Shown: positions 37,029 to 46,777, counted from the stretch's first letter. The stretch is 64,000 bases of DNA from Pseudomonas sp. ERMR1:02 (GCF_002277815.1 NZ_NKJI01000005.1:62001-126000), one strand, 5' to 3'. Notes: a model not told the origin generated them from the letters alone. Translations and numbers: made by a program.

Positions 37029-37128
37029 TGTAGGAGCTGGCTTGCCAGCGAAGGATTTAAGAGCACTGCGTTCCGCCAGTAAGCACGCGTAATCGTTAAC
37101 CACCATCGCGAGCAGGCTCGCTCCTACA
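37029..37128. repeat. REP pair, family B, hybrid arms
   Basis: Left arm TGTAGGAGCTGGCTTGCCAG (the GGCTTGCCAGC variant) faces right arm CATCGCGAGCAGGCTCGCTC then CTACA (the GCGAGC variant). The inner parts of the arms do not pair; only the outer TGTAGGAGC ends do. Confidence 0.8.
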
Positions 37129-37211
37129 GGTTACGATGTTCACCGAAAAATGCGTCGCGCACATATATATGTAACGCACGCGCTGATGGAGAGTTAGTTG
37201 TTGGGGGAGGT

Positions 37212-37231
37212 AACTTCCATCCCTGGAAGTT
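37212..37231 (-). terminator. Hairpin downstream of the cystine-type ABC operon
   Basis: AACTTCCA and TGGAAGTT form a perfect 8-bp stem with a 4-base loop, 22 bp after the ATPase stop codon. There is no T-run, so termination is uncertain. Confidence 0.45.
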
Positions 37232-37252
37232 GGGGGTTCTACGATGGATGTT

Positions 37253-38008
37253 TCAAGCGTGTGAGTTGTTCAGAAACTTACTGAGAAACTGTTTCGTACG
37301 TTCTTCTTTTGGGTTGGCAAACAGCGCCTTCGCTTCGCCTTGTTCAACAATCACGCCCTTGTCGAAAAACACCACACGATTGGCCACGTCGCGGGCGAAC
37401 GCCATTTCGTGGGTAACAATGACCATGGTGCGGTTCTCTTCGGCCAGGCCGCGGATAGTCGCCAGCACTTCGCCCACCAGCTCCGGGTCGAGAGCCGAGG
37501 TCGGTTCGTCGAACAGGATCACTTCCGGCTCCATCGCCAACGCGCGGGCAATCGCCACGCGTTGTTGCTGACCGCCCGAGAGACGGCGCGGATAAGCGTC
37601 TTCCTTGCCCGCCAGGCCGACCTTGGCCAACAGTTTTTTACCCAGGGCAACAGCGTCGGCGTGCGGGGTCTTTTTCACCACGATCGGGCCTTCGATGACG
37701 TTTTCCAGGGCGGTGCGATGGGGGAACAGGTTGAAGTTCTGGAATACGAAGCCCACATGCTGGCGCAAACGGCGCACCAGGCTTTGCTGCTGGTTCAACG
37801 GGCGGCTGGTATCGATCTCGATGTCGCCGACCTTGATCCGGCCGCTGGTGGGTTCTTCCAGGAAATTCAGGCAACGCAGGAACGTGGTTTTACCCGAGCC
37901 GCTTGGCCCGATGATCGCCACGACCTCACCTTCCTTCACTTGCAGATCGATGCCGTTGAGCACGACTTGACCCTTGAACTGCTTTGTCAGTTTTTCCACG
38001 ACAATCAT
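37253..38008 (-). CDS. Cystine/amino acid ABC transporter ATPase (TcyN-like)
   Basis: 251 residues. Walker [10 protein letters not shown], signature LSGGQQQR, Walker [17 protein letters not shown], switch [15 protein letters not shown], all of the HisP/GlnQ/YecC type. It powers the permease 4 bp upstream. Order on the minus strand is binding protein, permease, ATPase, the same as E. coli fliY-tcyL-tcyN, and the neighbouring D-cysteine desulfhydrase gene (dcyD, also part of the E. coli locus) supports cystine or cysteine as substrate. Confidence 0.88.
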   Translation of the reverse strand: MIVVEKLTKQFKGQVVLNGIDLQVKEGEVVAIIGPSGSGKTTFLRCLNFLEEPTSGRIKVGDIEIDTSRPLNQQQSLVRRLRQHVGFVFQNFNLFPHRTALENVIEGPIVVKKTPHADAVALGKKLLAKVGLAGKEDAYPRRLSGGQQQRVAIARALAMEPEVILFDEPTSALDPELVGEVLATIRGLAEENRTMVIVTHEMAFARDVANRVVFFDKGVIVEQGEAKALFANPKEERTKQFLSKFLNNSHA

Positions 38009-38012
38009 TGGG

Positions 38013-38678
38013 TCAGGACTCCAGATCGTGCCGATTGACCCGGGCTTCCAGCTGGTTCTGCAGGTGCGACAGCACCGTGGCCAGAATCCAGTAGATCAGC
38101 GCGGCGGCAAGGTACATGGTGAAAATTTCGAAGGTTCGGGCGGTGATCAGCTGCGCCTGACGGAACAGCTCCGGCACCTGGATGGTGGCCGCCAGTGCGG
38201 TGTCCTTGACCAGCGAAATGAAGCTGTTGCCCAGTGGTGGCAATGCGGTGCGCATCGCTTGCGGGATGATGGCCCGGCGCAGGGTTTGCGCGCGAGTCAT
38301 GCCGATACTGGCTGCAGCTTCCCACTGACCGCGCTCGATTGAGCTGATCGCGGCACGCAGGATTTCACAGGCGTAGGCGGCCATGTTCAGCGAGAAGCCA
38401 ATCAGGGCCGCCGGCAGCGGATCAAGTTCGATGCCCAATTGCGGCAAGCCGTAATAGATCACGAACAGTTGCACCAGCAACGGTGTGCCGCGAAAGAACG
38501 ACACGTAGATGCGGGCGATCCAGCTCACCAGCTTGAAGCGCGACAGGCGCATCAGTGCCAGGCAGAAGCCCAGCACGAGGCCGAAGAACATCCCGCCCAG
38601 GCTCAAGATCACCGTGTAATACGCGCCCTTGAGCAGAAAGGGCGCGGAGTCCAGCGCGAGTTGAAGACCTGCTTCCAT
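38013..38678 (-). CDS. Cystine/amino acid ABC permease (TcyL-like)
   Basis: 221 residues, about five membrane segments, with [25 protein letters not shown] and the EAA loop [27 protein letters not shown]. Only one permease is encoded, so it probably homodimerises. ATG overlaps the binding-protein stop by one base (TAATG type). Confidence 0.88.
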   Translation of the reverse strand: MEAGLQLALDSAPFLLKGAYYTVILSLGGMFFGLVLGFCLALMRLSRFKLVSWIARIYVSFFRGTPLLVQLFVIYYGLPQLGIELDPLPAALIGFSLNMAAYACEILRAAISSIERGQWEAAASIGMTRAQTLRRAIIPQAMRTALPPLGNSFISLVKDTALAATIQVPELFRQAQLITARTFEIFTMYLAAALIYWILATVLSHLQNQLEARVNRHDLES

Positions 38679-39471
38679 TATTTAGTGACGTCGGCGTTGA
38701 AGTATTTCTGCGAGAGCTTGGCCAGGGTGCCATCGGCGCGCAGTTTGTCGATGGCCTTATTGATCGCGGCCAGCAGCTCAGGTTCGCCTTTGCGCAGGGC
38801 AATACCGGCTTCCTGACGGGAGAACGCTGCGCCAGCGGCGGTAGTGTCCTTAGCCTTCTGGGCATATTCCAGTGCGGCCAGACGGTCGATCAGAATGGCG
38901 TCGATGCGGCCGATGCGCAGGTCCTGGAACTTGGTCGGATCATCGTCGTAAGTCTTGATGATGGCTTTAGGCTGATTGTCTTTGAGCCATTGCTCGTAGT
39001 TGGTGCCCAGGCCCACACCGACTTTCTTGCCGGCCAGGTCATCGGCGCTCTTGATGGTGTCTTTGTTCTTGGTCAGAACCAGCGCTTGAATCCCGGAAAC
39101 GGTGTACGGCTCGGAGAAGTCATACTTCTTCTTGCGCTCTTCGGAGATGGTCACCTGGTTGATCACCGCGTCCAGACGCTTGGATTCCAGCGCCGCGAGG
39201 ATGCCGTCCCATTTGGTCGGTTGCAGTTTGACCTTGACGCCCAATTCTTTGGCCAGCGCTTCGGAGAACTCGACTTCGAAACCGGACAGTTTGCCGTCGG
39301 CATCGACGAAGCTGAACGGTGGATAAGTACCTTCCAGGCCAACGTTGATCACGCCGGCATCTTTGATTTTTTGCAGCTGCTCACCGGCAACCGCCTGGCC
39401 AATCAGGCCCGCGCTCAGTGCCAGGCCCAGCGAACCCACCAGCAGATTTCGACGTAGTGCGGAAAATTCAT
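38678..39471 (-). CDS. Cystine-type ABC substrate-binding protein (FliY/TcyJ-like), 5' frameshift
   Basis: 264 residues beginning MNFSALRRNLLVGSLGLALSAGLIGQAVAGEQ when one T is restored in the run complementary to 39463-39466. As given, only a GTG start at 39439 keeps the frame and shortens the signal peptide. Type 3 solute-binding protein: VGLEGTYPPFSFVDADGKLSGFEVE across the first lobe, then LDAVINQVTISEERKKKYDFSEPY. Binding of cystine is inferred from gene order with dcyD and epsC. Confidence 0.83.
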
Positions 39472-39604
39472 GACAAGCCCCTGTGTTTTCTTATGGAAGA
39501 CGCTTTTAGAAAGGTTGGCGAAATCGGGAATTGGACGACAGCGCTATCCTGCCTTAAAGCAGCGTATGCGTCTTTCGGGAAATTCGCCTGCGGGATGACT
39601 ATAT

Positions 39605-39660
39605 GATGGCGTTAATAGATTGGAAAATACTTAATAGTCTTTTTATTATTTCTTTATAGA
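39605..39660 (-). promoter_or_regulatory. AT-rich promoter region of the cystine-type ABC operon
   Basis: On the minus strand CATATTCTATAAAGAAATAA is followed by further A-rich sequence, 130 bp upstream of the binding-protein start. It shares the ATATTC-type word with the oscA, hydrolase and sfnB upstream regions. No specific site can be proven. Confidence 0.3.
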
Positions 39661-39672
39661 ATATGTGGTAGT

Positions 39673-39774
39673 GATCGTTCCCCCGCTCCGCGTGGGAATG
39701 CCTCAAGGGACGCTCCGCGTCCAGTGACGCGGAGCGTCACGGGCTGCATTCCCACGCAGAGCGTGGGAACGATC
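39673..39774. repeat. REP pair, family A
   Basis: GATCGTTCCCCCGC (one substitution) to GCGTGGGAACGATC, just downstream of the dcyD stop codon. Confidence 0.9.
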
Positions 39775-39787
39775 AGGTCGGTTTCGG

Positions 39788-40810
39788 TTAGAGGAAATCC
39801 TTGTAGGCAAACAACGCCGGCGCCCCACCGGTGTGCAGGAAAATAATCGGACCCTCATCGAAACGCTGACGCCCGATCCCGTCCAGCAATCCCGCCATGG
39901 CCTTGCCGGTATAGACGGGGTCCAGCAGCAGGCCTTCCTGACTCGCCACCAGCTTCACCGCCGCCAGTGTCCCGGCATTCGGCTCGCCATAGCGCGGCGC
40001 GAAATATTCGTCCCACAATTCGACCTTGAAACTCGCCGGCAACGTCACACCCAACAATTCGGCGGTACGTTCAGCCAAGCCTTGCACCTTCGGCCGCTGA
40101 TCTTCCTCGCTACGCGAAACCGTGACGCCGATCACCGGCAAACCCGGCAGGGCTTCGCTCAACGCCAGCGCCAGGCCGCTGTGGGTTCCGGCGCTGCCGG
40201 AGGCTAGGACGACGGCGGCGAAATTCAGCCCGGTGTCCTTGATCTGCTCGGCCAGTTCCAGGCCGGCGCGCACGTAACCAAGGGCTCCCAGCGCATTGGA
40301 GCCACCGATCGGCACCAGATACGGTTTCTTGCCATTGCTACGCAGACGTGCAGCCAGGGCCTGCAATTGCTCGTCGGCGTTGTCCAGGTTTTCCACAAGC
40401 TCGACCTTCGCATCGAAAAGGTCCAGCAACAGCCGATTGCCGTTACCGACATAGTTTGCGTCATCGGTGCCGAGGGGATTTTCCAGCAGGGCGACACAGC
40501 CAAGGCCAAGTTTGGCGGCAATAGCCGCTGTCTGGCGCACGTGGTTGGACTGCAGCGCGCCCGCGGTAATCAAAGTGTCCGCGCCTTGGGCCAAGGCATC
40601 GGCGGCCAGGTATTCGAGTTTGCGCAACTTGTTACCGCCCATCGCCAACGGCGTCAGGTCATCGCGTTTGACGTATACATCGCGGCCAAGCCAGGTCGAC
40701 AGGCGTTCGAGTTTTTCCAGGGCGGTTGGCTGACCAAGCAGGTCGAGACGGTTAAAGCGGGCAAGCTGTTGTTTGATCAGCTGTTGATTAATCGGCTGTT
40801 GTTTGATCAT
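39788..40810 (-). CDS. dcyD: D-cysteine desulfhydrase
   Basis: 340 residues, PLP fold type II (ACC deaminase/DcyD group). The PLP lysine is K61 in [14 protein letters not shown]; other motifs are [25 protein letters not shown] split by the active-site Ser-Asn-His, and [15 protein letters not shown], which holds the phosphate. Converts D-cysteine to pyruvate, H2S and ammonia. A repeated QQ(L/P)IKQQ N terminus is unusual. ACC deaminase activity is an alternative that sequence alone does not exclude. Divergent from epsC, next to the cystine-type importer. Confidence 0.85.
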   Translation of the reverse strand: MIKQQPINQQLIKQQLARFNRLDLLGQPTALEKLERLSTWLGRDVYVKRDDLTPLAMGGNKLRKLEYLAADALAQGADTLITAGALQSNHVRQTAAIAAKLGLGCVALLENPLGTDDANYVGNGNRLLLDLFDAKVELVENLDNADEQLQALAARLRSNGKKPYLVPIGGSNALGALGYVRAGLELAEQIKDTGLNFAAVVLASGSAGTHSGLALALSEALPGLPVIGVTVSRSEEDQRPKVQGLAERTAELLGVTLPASFKVELWDEYFAPRYGEPNAGTLAAVKLVASQEGLLLDPVYTGKAMAGLLDGIGRQRFDEGPIIFLHTGGAPALFAYKDFL

Positions 40811-41000
40811 GGGTCCGTACTGGCGGTGGGGGATCTAACGACTATAGGCACGGCTATTTAAGTGGGCAACCGTGAATCACTTATATCCAAATGTACTGAG
40901 CACAGCACAATCGGTTCTTAATTCGGGTTCCAGACCTTGCCGTAAAGTAATCGCCGTCAGCGCGGCCAGACAGTCCGGTCGCCCGTGAGGAGTTTTTACC

Positions 41001-41927
41001 GTGAGTGAGCGTTCCAGCCATTGGCAATTGCAGACCATCGTCAGCCAGCTACGCACCGCACGTGACCAGTGGCGTGCGCAAAACGGCCGTGCCAGTACCG
41101 AGCAAGGTGGTCGCGAATTGCCGTCCCGTGCGGCCATGGCGGAGATTCTCGAAGCGCTGTGTGGTGCGCTGTTCCCGATGCGACTGGGTCCGGTTGACCT
41201 GCGCGAGGAAAGTGAAGACTTCTACGTCGGCCACACCCTTGATGTCGCGCTGAATGCGTTGCTGGCTCAGGCGCGACTCGAATTGCGTTATGCCGCTCGG
41301 CACAGCGATCAGGCGGACGCCGAGGTCGAGACCAGGACCATCCAGCTCATTCAGGGCTTTGCTCTGGCCCTGCCAGGTTTACGCAGTCTGTTGGATACCG
41401 ACGTGCTGGCGGCCTATCACGGTGACCCGGCGGCGCGCAGCGTCGATGAAGTGCTGTTGTGCTATCCGGGCATTCTGGCGGTGATTCACCATCGTCTGGC
41501 CCACCATTTATACCGTGCCGGGCTGCCGTTGCTGGCGCGGATCAGCTCAGAAATCGCCCACTCGGCCACCGGCATCGACATTCACCCCGGTGCGCAGATC
41601 GGCCGCAGTTTCTTCATCGACCACGGGACCGGCGTCGTTATCGGCGAGACGGCGATCATTGGCGAGCGGGTGCGGATTTATCAGGCCGTGACCCTGGGCG
41701 CCAAGCGTTTCCCGGCGGACGAAGACGGTCAATTGCAGAAAGGCCAGCCGCGGCATCCGATTGTCGAGGACGATGTTGTGATCTATGCCGGTGCAACGAT
41801 TCTGGGTCGGATCACCATCGGCAAGGGCTCGACCATTGGCGGCAACGTCTGGCTGACCCGCAGCGTGCCGGCGGGGAGCAACCTGACCCAGGCGAATCTG
41901 CAGCATGATGATGGGACGCAGAAGTAA
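41001..41927 (+). CDS. epsC: Serine O-acetyltransferase, EpsC type
   Basis: 308 residues. The C-terminal half (about 190-300) is a left-handed beta helix with hexapeptide repeats: GIDIHPGAQIGRSFFIDHGTGVVIGE, then IVEDDVVIYAGATILG and GKGSTIGGNVWLTRSVPAG. It acetylates L-serine with acetyl-CoA, giving O-acetylserine for cysteine synthesis; O/N-acetylserine is also the inducer of CysB. The start is GTG 41001 with GAGGAG upstream. Longer than CysE because of a 180-residue N-terminal helical region, as usual for this Pseudomonas form. Confidence 0.88.
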   Translation: MSERSSHWQLQTIVSQLRTARDQWRAQNGRASTEQGGRELPSRAAMAEILEALCGALFPMRLGPVDLREESEDFYVGHTLDVALNALLAQARLELRYAARHSDQADAEVETRTIQLIQGFALALPGLRSLLDTDVLAAYHGDPAARSVDEVLLCYPGILAVIHHRLAHHLYRAGLPLLARISSEIAHSATGIDIHPGAQIGRSFFIDHGTGVVIGETAIIGERVRIYQAVTLGAKRFPADEDGQLQKGQPRHPIVEDDVVIYAGATILGRITIGKGSTIGGNVWLTRSVPAGSNLTQANLQHDDGTQK

Positions 41928-41962
41928 CCCCCTCTCGCCGACCGACCGGCTGGTCAACCGCT

Positions 41963-42097
41963 GATCGTTCCCATGCTCTGCGTGGGAATGCATCAAGGGA
42001 CGCTCCGCGTTCCGAAGCCTCCACCGGCGTGCTGCCTTGTACCTATGTGACGCGGAGCGTCACGGGCTGCATTCCCACGCAGAGCGTGGGAACGATC
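41963..42097. repeat. REP pair, family A, with 30-bp insertion
   Basis: Outer arms GATCGTTCCCATGC and GCGTGGGAACGATC; the middle is enlarged by about 30 bp of unrelated sequence (42020-42050) compared with the other copies. Confidence 0.85.
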
Positions 42098-42149
42098 AAC
42101 AGAAACCGTACCGCCCAGCCCTGCGATTAGTCCTTAGCACCCTATCCAT

Positions 42150-42179
42150 GTTTAACTTGAACGTTCATTCAAGTTAAAC
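42150..42179. promoter_or_regulatory. Perfect 12-bp inverted repeat, candidate BetI-type operator
   Basis: GTTTAACTTGAA (42150-42161) and TTCAAGTTAAAC (42168-42179) are exact complements separated by CGTTCA, 91 bp before the BCCT transporter start. The pattern TTGAACGTTCA resembles operators of BetI, a TetR-family repressor of choline genes. No betI gene lies in the window. Confidence 0.6.
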
Positions 42180-42270
42180 CGGTGGTTCGCTGCCCCCTCA
42201 CAACAGGAGGCTTGCCTTTGCTGAGTCCGATTTTTACAGCCACGTTTTACCGCTTCGAGGTGCACCGTTC

Positions 42271-44265
42271 ATGAGTGCATCGTCCCTCCCTTCAAGCGGC
42301 CAGGTCCGCATGAATCCGCCGGTGTTCTGGTTCGCCGCGAGCTTCATTCTGTTGTTCGGCGTCGTTGTCATGGCCATGCCCGAACAGGCCGGTGCCTGGC
42401 TGCTGGCGGCGCAAAACTGGGCGGCCAACACGGTCGGCTGGTACTACATGCTGGCGATGACCCTGTATCTGGTCTTCGTGGTGGTCACCGCGTTATCGGG
42501 CTACGGCAAGATAAAACTCGGTGCCGACCACGACGAGCCCGAATTCAGTTACCTGTCCTGGGCCGGCATGCTGTTCGCCGCCGGGATCAGCATCACCCTG
42601 TTTTTCTTCTGCGTGTCCGAACCGTTGACCCATATGCTCCAGCCGCCGCAAGGCGAGGCGGGAACCGCGGAGGCGGCGCGTCAGGCGATGCAGATTTTGT
42701 TTCTGCACTGGGGCCTGCATGGTTGGGGTGTGTTCGCCTTTGTCGGTATGGCGCTGGCTTACTTCGCTTACCGGCACAACCTGCCGCTGGCCCTGCGCTC
42801 GGCGCTGTATCCACTGATCGGCAAGCGCATCAACGGCCCCATCGGTTATGCGGTGGACGGCTTCGGCATCATCGCCACGGTGTTCGGCCTGGGTGCCGAC
42901 ATGGGCTTTGGCGTGTTGCACCTTAATTCGGGTCTGGATTACCTGTTCGGCATCGCTCACACCCAGTGGATTCAGGTCGGCCTGATCACGCTGATGATGG
43001 GCGCGGCGATCATCGTTGCGGTGTCCGGCGTTGATAAGGGTGTGCGGGTGATGTCCGACATCAACATGCTGCTGGCCTGCGCGCTGCTGCTGTTCGTGTT
43101 GTTCGCAGGGCCCACGCAGCATTTGCTTAACACCTTGGTCCAGAACATCGGTGATTACCTCGGCGCGTTGCCGATGAAGAGTTTCGACCTGTACGCCTAC
43201 GATAAACCCAGCGACTGGTTGGGCGGCTGGACAGTGTTCTATTGGGCCTGGTGGATTGCATGGTCGCCGTTCGTGGGACTGTTCATCGCGCGGATTTCCC
43301 GGGGCCGGACCATCCGCGAGTTCGTCTTCGGCGTGCTGCTGATTCCGCTCGGATTCACCCTGGCGTGGATGTCGATCTTCGGCAATAGCGCCATCGATCA
43401 GGTGCTCAACCACGGCATGTCGGCGCTGGGCATGTCGGCCCTCGACAACCCGTCGATGACCCTTTACCTGCTGCTGGAAACGTACCCGTGGAGCAAAACC
43501 GTCATCGCGGTCACGGTGTTCATCAGCTTCGTCTTCTTCGTCACCTCCGCCGACTCCGGCACCGTGGTGTTGTCGACGCTTTCCGCCAAGGGCGGCAACC
43601 CCGATGAAGACGGGCCGAAATGGCTGCGGGTGTTCTGGGGGGCGATGACCGCGCTGGTGACCAGTGCACTGCTGTTTTCCGGCAGCATCGATGCGTTGAA
43701 GTCGGCAGTGGTGCTGACTTCGCTGCCGTTTTCGCTGATTTTGCTGTTGATGATGTGGGGTCTGCACAAGGCGTTCTATCTGGAGTCGCAGAAGCAGATC
43801 GCGCAGCTGCATTCGCTGGCACCGGTGTCCGGCGCGCGGCGGGGCGGCTGGCGCCAGCGCTTGAGTCAGGCCGTGCATTTCCCGTCGCGGGATGAGGTTT
43901 ATCGATTCCTCGATTCGACGGTACGCCCGTCGATCGAAGAGGTGTCGGCAGTGTTCATTGAAAAGGGCCTGAGCGTCGTCACGCATCCGGAGCCGGTCAA
44001 TGACAGCGTCAGCCTGGAGATCGGTCACGGCGATCAGCACCCATTCATCTATCAGGTGCAGATGCGCGGCTATTTCACGCCGTCGTTCGCCCGTGGCGGC
44101 ATGGGTTCCAAGGAGCTCAACAACCGTCGTTACTACCGGGCCGAAGTGCATTTGAGCGAGGGCAGTCAGGACTACGATATGGTGGGTTACAGCAAGGAGC
44201 AGGTGATTAACGACATTCTTGATCAGTACGAGCGGCACATGCAGTTTTTGCATTTGGTACGTTGA
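42271..44265 (+). CDS. betT: BCCT-family choline/betaine transporter (BetT-like)
   Basis: 664 residues with twelve membrane segments. The BCCT signature is GGWTVFYWAWWIAWSPFVGLF followed by ARISRGRTIREF, and a conserved TSADSGTVVLSTLSAKGG is seen. A cytosolic tail of about 150 residues after TM12 (MWGLHKAFYLE...FLHLVR) is typical of osmoregulated BetT. It imports choline or a related betaine with proton or sodium. Substrate is inferred from similarity and the nearby BetI-like palindrome. Confidence 0.86.
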   Translation: MSASSLPSSGQVRMNPPVFWFAASFILLFGVVVMAMPEQAGAWLLAAQNWAANTVGWYYMLAMTLYLVFVVVTALSGYGKIKLGADHDEPEFSYLSWAGMLFAAGISITLFFFCVSEPLTHMLQPPQGEAGTAEAARQAMQILFLHWGLHGWGVFAFVGMALAYFAYRHNLPLALRSALYPLIGKRINGPIGYAVDGFGIIATVFGLGADMGFGVLHLNSGLDYLFGIAHTQWIQVGLITLMMGAAIIVAVSGVDKGVRVMSDINMLLACALLLFVLFAGPTQHLLNTLVQNIGDYLGALPMKSFDLYAYDKPSDWLGGWTVFYWAWWIAWSPFVGLFIARISRGRTIREFVFGVLLIPLGFTLAWMSIFGNSAIDQVLNHGMSALGMSALDNPSMTLYLLLETYPWSKTVIAVTVFISFVFFVTSADSGTVVLSTLSAKGGNPDEDGPKWLRVFWGAMTALVTSALLFSGSIDALKSAVVLTSLPFSLILLLMMWGLHKAFYLESQKQIAQLHSLAPVSGARRGGWRQRLSQAVHFPSRDEVYRFLDSTVRPSIEEVSAVFIEKGLSVVTHPEPVNDSVSLEIGHGDQHPFIYQVQMRGYFTPSFARGGMGSKELNNRRYYRAEVHLSEGSQDYDMVGYSKEQVINDILDQYERHMQFLHLVR

Positions 44266-44275
44266 TCGGGGGAGT

Positions 44276-44536
44276 TCATGTCTCGGTGGTCAGCACCATA
44301 AACAACACCAGCGCCGCCACCGGGACACCGAATACGGCGCTGCCGACCGCCAATTCCGTGCTCAATGGCTGGCCGGCATGCACCATGCCGACTGCGCCAT
44401 TGATCAACGTCAGCGCCAGCCACAGCACGATAAAGCCGTAGGCCAGGGTCTGGCGGCTGAAGCCGATTTTCTCACCGATGTAAAGCATCAGCGCCAGCAG
44501 AATCAGGCCGAAGGTGATGATGATGGTGGTGTGCAT
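44276..44536 (-). CDS. Small membrane protein of unknown function
   Basis: 86 residues with three hydrophobic segments (about 4-20, 33-55 and 63-82). MHTTIIITFGLILLALML opens it. It converges on the BCCT gene with 10 bp between stops. I cannot assign a family. The start has a GGAAC box rather than a strong ribosome site, but frame and composition look genuine. Confidence 0.65.
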   Translation of the reverse strand: MHTTIIITFGLILLALMLYIGEKIGFSRQTLAYGFIVLWLALTLINGAVGMVHAGQPLSTELAVGSAVFGVPVAALVLFMVLTTET

Positions 44537-44580
44537 GGTGGGTTCCGTCCTTCAAAAAAATGCGATGTCCTTCAGGCCGC

Positions 44581-44649
44581 CTTCGCGGGCAAGCCTCGCT
44601 CCTACAGGGGGCGGCGATAAATCTGTAGGAGCGAGGCTTGCCCGCGAAG
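44581..44649. repeat. REP pair, family B, outward arms
   Basis: CTTCGCGGGCAAGCCTCGCT and TGTAGGAGCGAGGCTTGCCC with 17 bp between. Confidence 0.88.
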
Positions 44650-44686
44650 GCGGCCTTACTGATTTAACCCGATACATCGAGCATAG

Positions 44687-45457
44687 TTAAACCAATCCCC
44701 CATTGACCCGCAGAATCTGCCCGTTGACCCACGCCGAATCCGGCCCGACCAAAAAGGATACAACCCGGGAAATATCTTCCGGCTGCCCCAGCCGCTCCAA
44801 CGGCGCCATTTTGGCAAAATTCTGGATCTGCTCTTCGCTCTTGCCATGCAAAAACAGCTCTGTCGCCACCGGCCCCGGCGCCACCGCATTGACCGTGATG
44901 TTGCGCCCGCGCATTTCCTTGGCAAACACCTGGGTCAGGGATTCCACCGCGGCTTTGCTGGCGATATACACCGCGTAGCCCGGCAGGTTCAGGCCAACGG
45001 TGCTGCTGGAGAAGTTGATGATCCGCCCGCCAGCGTTCAGGCGCGTGGCGGCTTCACGCAGGGTGTTGAAGGTGCCACGAGCGTGGATATTGAAATTCTG
45101 CTCGAACAGCTCGTCGCTGTGTTGCGCCAACGGCATGACCTTGAGAATGCCGGCGTTGTTCACCAGCACATCAACCTTGCCCAGTTGTGCTTCGGTCTCG
45201 TCGAACATCCGGCGCACATCGTCGGCATTGGCCACGTCAGCCTTGATCGCTATGGCTTGATGGCCGGCCTGACGCAGTTCCACCACCAGTTTCGAGGCTT
45301 CGCCGGCGCTGTTGGCGTAATTGATGGCGACGGCGAAACCTTCGCTGGCCAGTTGTTTGGCGATGACCGCACCAATGCCGCGGGAGGCGCCGGTCACGAT
45401 GGCAACTTTGTAGGCGCCGGCTTGCTGGCGAAGGCGGTTCGAATTCTGGTCAGTCAT
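44687..45457 (-). CDS. Short-chain dehydrogenase/reductase (SDR)
   Basis: 256 residues from ATG 45455-45457 (MTDQNSNRLRQQAG). Classical SDR: cofactor loop TGASRGIGAVIA, NNAG motif DVLVNNAGIL, catalytic Ser in NFSSSTVG and the YxxxK in GYAVYIASKAAVE. Probably NADPH-dependent given the SR residues in the glycine loop. Frames extending to 45694 are rejected since they would overlap the LysR promoter. Divergent from a LysR-type gene, which likely controls it. Confidence 0.87.
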   Translation of the reverse strand: MTDQNSNRLRQQAGAYKVAIVTGASRGIGAVIAKQLASEGFAVAINYANSAGEASKLVVELRQAGHQAIAIKADVANADDVRRMFDETEAQLGKVDVLVNNAGILKVMPLAQHSDELFEQNFNIHARGTFNTLREAATRLNAGGRIINFSSSTVGLNLPGYAVYIASKAAVESLTQVFAKEMRGRNITVNAVAPGPVATELFLHGKSEEQIQNFAKMAPLERLGQPEDISRVVSFLVGPDSAWVNGQILRVNGGLV

Positions 45458-45577
45458 GGCGGTATTCCTGTTGATTGGGTGTGAAGCCAATTTCACATGT
45501 TTACCCAAGCCGATAAATGCACCAGAGTTGCCTTGACTGTTCAATAATCGCCAACAATTGAGTGTCAGGAGTTCAGC

Positions 45578-46480
45578 GTGGATCAAGTCAAAGCGATGAA
45601 GGTGTTCGTGCGAATCTACGAGCGCAGCAGCTTTACCCTGGCGGCGGATGACCTGAACCTGCCGCGCGCGACGCTGACCCACACGTTGAATCAATTCGAG
45701 TCCTGGCTCGGCACGCGGTTACTGGAGCGCAGCACGCGTAAGGTGCGTCCGACGCTGGATGGCGAGGCGTACTACCTGCGTTGCGTGCAATTGCTCGCAG
45801 AGTTGGAAGAGGCCGAACTTGCGTTTCGCGGTGTGGCGCCGAAAGGTCGGCTGCGGGTCGACTTGCACGGCACCTTGGCCAGGCACTTCGTGATCCCGGC
45901 CTTGCCGCAATTCATGGCGCGTTACCCGGACATCGAGCTGTCCATCAGCGAGGCCGACCGTCTGGTTGACCTGATCGGTGACGGAGTCGACTGCGTGTTG
46001 CGCGCCGGCACCTTGAGCGACTCCGCACTGATCGGAAAACGCGTCGCCAGCCTGCGCCAGATCACCTGCGCGAGCCCTGCCTATCTGCGCAAATACGGCG
46101 AGCCGAAAAGCCTTGAAGACCTGAAAAACCATCGCGCCGTGAACTACGTTTCACGCACCACTGCCAAGTTGTTTCCGTTCGAATTCATGGTCAATGGCGA
46201 ACTCAAGGAAGTGGCCATTGATGGTGCGGTGTCGGTGTTCGGTGCAGAAATTTACGCCGCCTCGGCCATCGCCGGATTGGGACTGATCCAATGCCCGCAC
46301 TACCGCATGGAAACGCAAATCGCCCAGGGTCTGATAAAGGAAATCCTCATCGACACACCGCCACCATCGATGCCGGTATCTGTGCTGTATCCGCACAACC
46401 GACACATGTCGCCACGGGTTCGGGTGTTTGTGGATTGGTTGGGGGAGGTATTTGAAAGTGCCCGGGAGCCGCTGGTCTGA
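45578..46480 (+). CDS. LysR-family transcriptional regulator
   Basis: 300 residues, GTG start. N-terminal winged helix (MDQVKAMKVFVRIYERSSFTLAADDLNLPRATLTHTLNQFE across the first 40 residues) and the effector domain with LRVDLHGTLARHFVIPALPQF. It belongs to the group typically encoded next to an SDR or other oxidoreductase which it represses or activates. The 120-bp space to the divergent SDR gene should hold the operator. Confidence 0.88.
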   Translation: MDQVKAMKVFVRIYERSSFTLAADDLNLPRATLTHTLNQFESWLGTRLLERSTRKVRPTLDGEAYYLRCVQLLAELEEAELAFRGVAPKGRLRVDLHGTLARHFVIPALPQFMARYPDIELSISEADRLVDLIGDGVDCVLRAGTLSDSALIGKRVASLRQITCASPAYLRKYGEPKSLEDLKNHRAVNYVSRTTAKLFPFEFMVNGELKEVAIDGAVSVFGAEIYAASAIAGLGLIQCPHYRMETQIAQGLIKEILIDTPPPSMPVSVLYPHNRHMSPRVRVFVDWLGEVFESAREPLV

Positions 46481-46594
46481 GATGAAAACTGGACACTGTC
46501 CTGATCGACTACTATTTTTCCAAGTGTGTATGGTGTGTATTGTTACCGCTACGCCTAAAGTTCCCAGCGGTTGCTGTGGAAAAAGGCGAAGGAA

Positions 46595-46777
46595 ATGCGA
46601 AGTCGGGAAATGATCAGGATGATCGAGGACGATGGTTGGTATCTGGTTGCGGTGAAAGGAAGCCACCACCAGTACAAGCATCCTCGCAAGCCAGGGAGAG
46701 TGACGATCAAGCACCCTGACTCGGATCTTCCAAAAGGAACGATCAACAGCATATTGAAACAGGCGGGGCTGAAATGA
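46595..46777 (+). CDS. hicA: HicA-family mRNA interferase toxin
   Basis: 60 residues, MRSREMIRMIEDDGWYLVAV, with catalytic-site KGSHHQYKHP and the C-terminal LPKGTINSILKQAGLK typical of HicA double-stranded-RNA-binding-fold toxins. It cleaves mRNA in the absence of HicB. ATG 46595 is preceded by AAGGAAATG at suitable spacing. The toxin precedes the antitoxin, as is common. The upstream region has a direct repeat GTGTGTAT. Confidence 0.88.
   Translation: MRSREMIRMIEDDGWYLVAVKGSHHQYKHPRKPGRVTIKHPDSDLPKGTINSILKQAGLK

Larger units (their letters stand above)
36820..37252. other. 433-bp intergenic stretch
   Basis: Holds the presumed promoter of the hypothetical gene (AT-rich part 36840-36960), a REP pair (37029-37128), an alternating CACATATATATGT stretch near 37161, and a small hairpin (37212-37231). 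No further ORF with a convincing ribosome site was found. Confidence 0.6.

Noticed and set aside
42493..44253. 586-codon minus-strand frame opposite the BCCT gene
   Set aside because: Antisense to a clear membrane transporter; composition is repetitive HRQ-rich with no domain.
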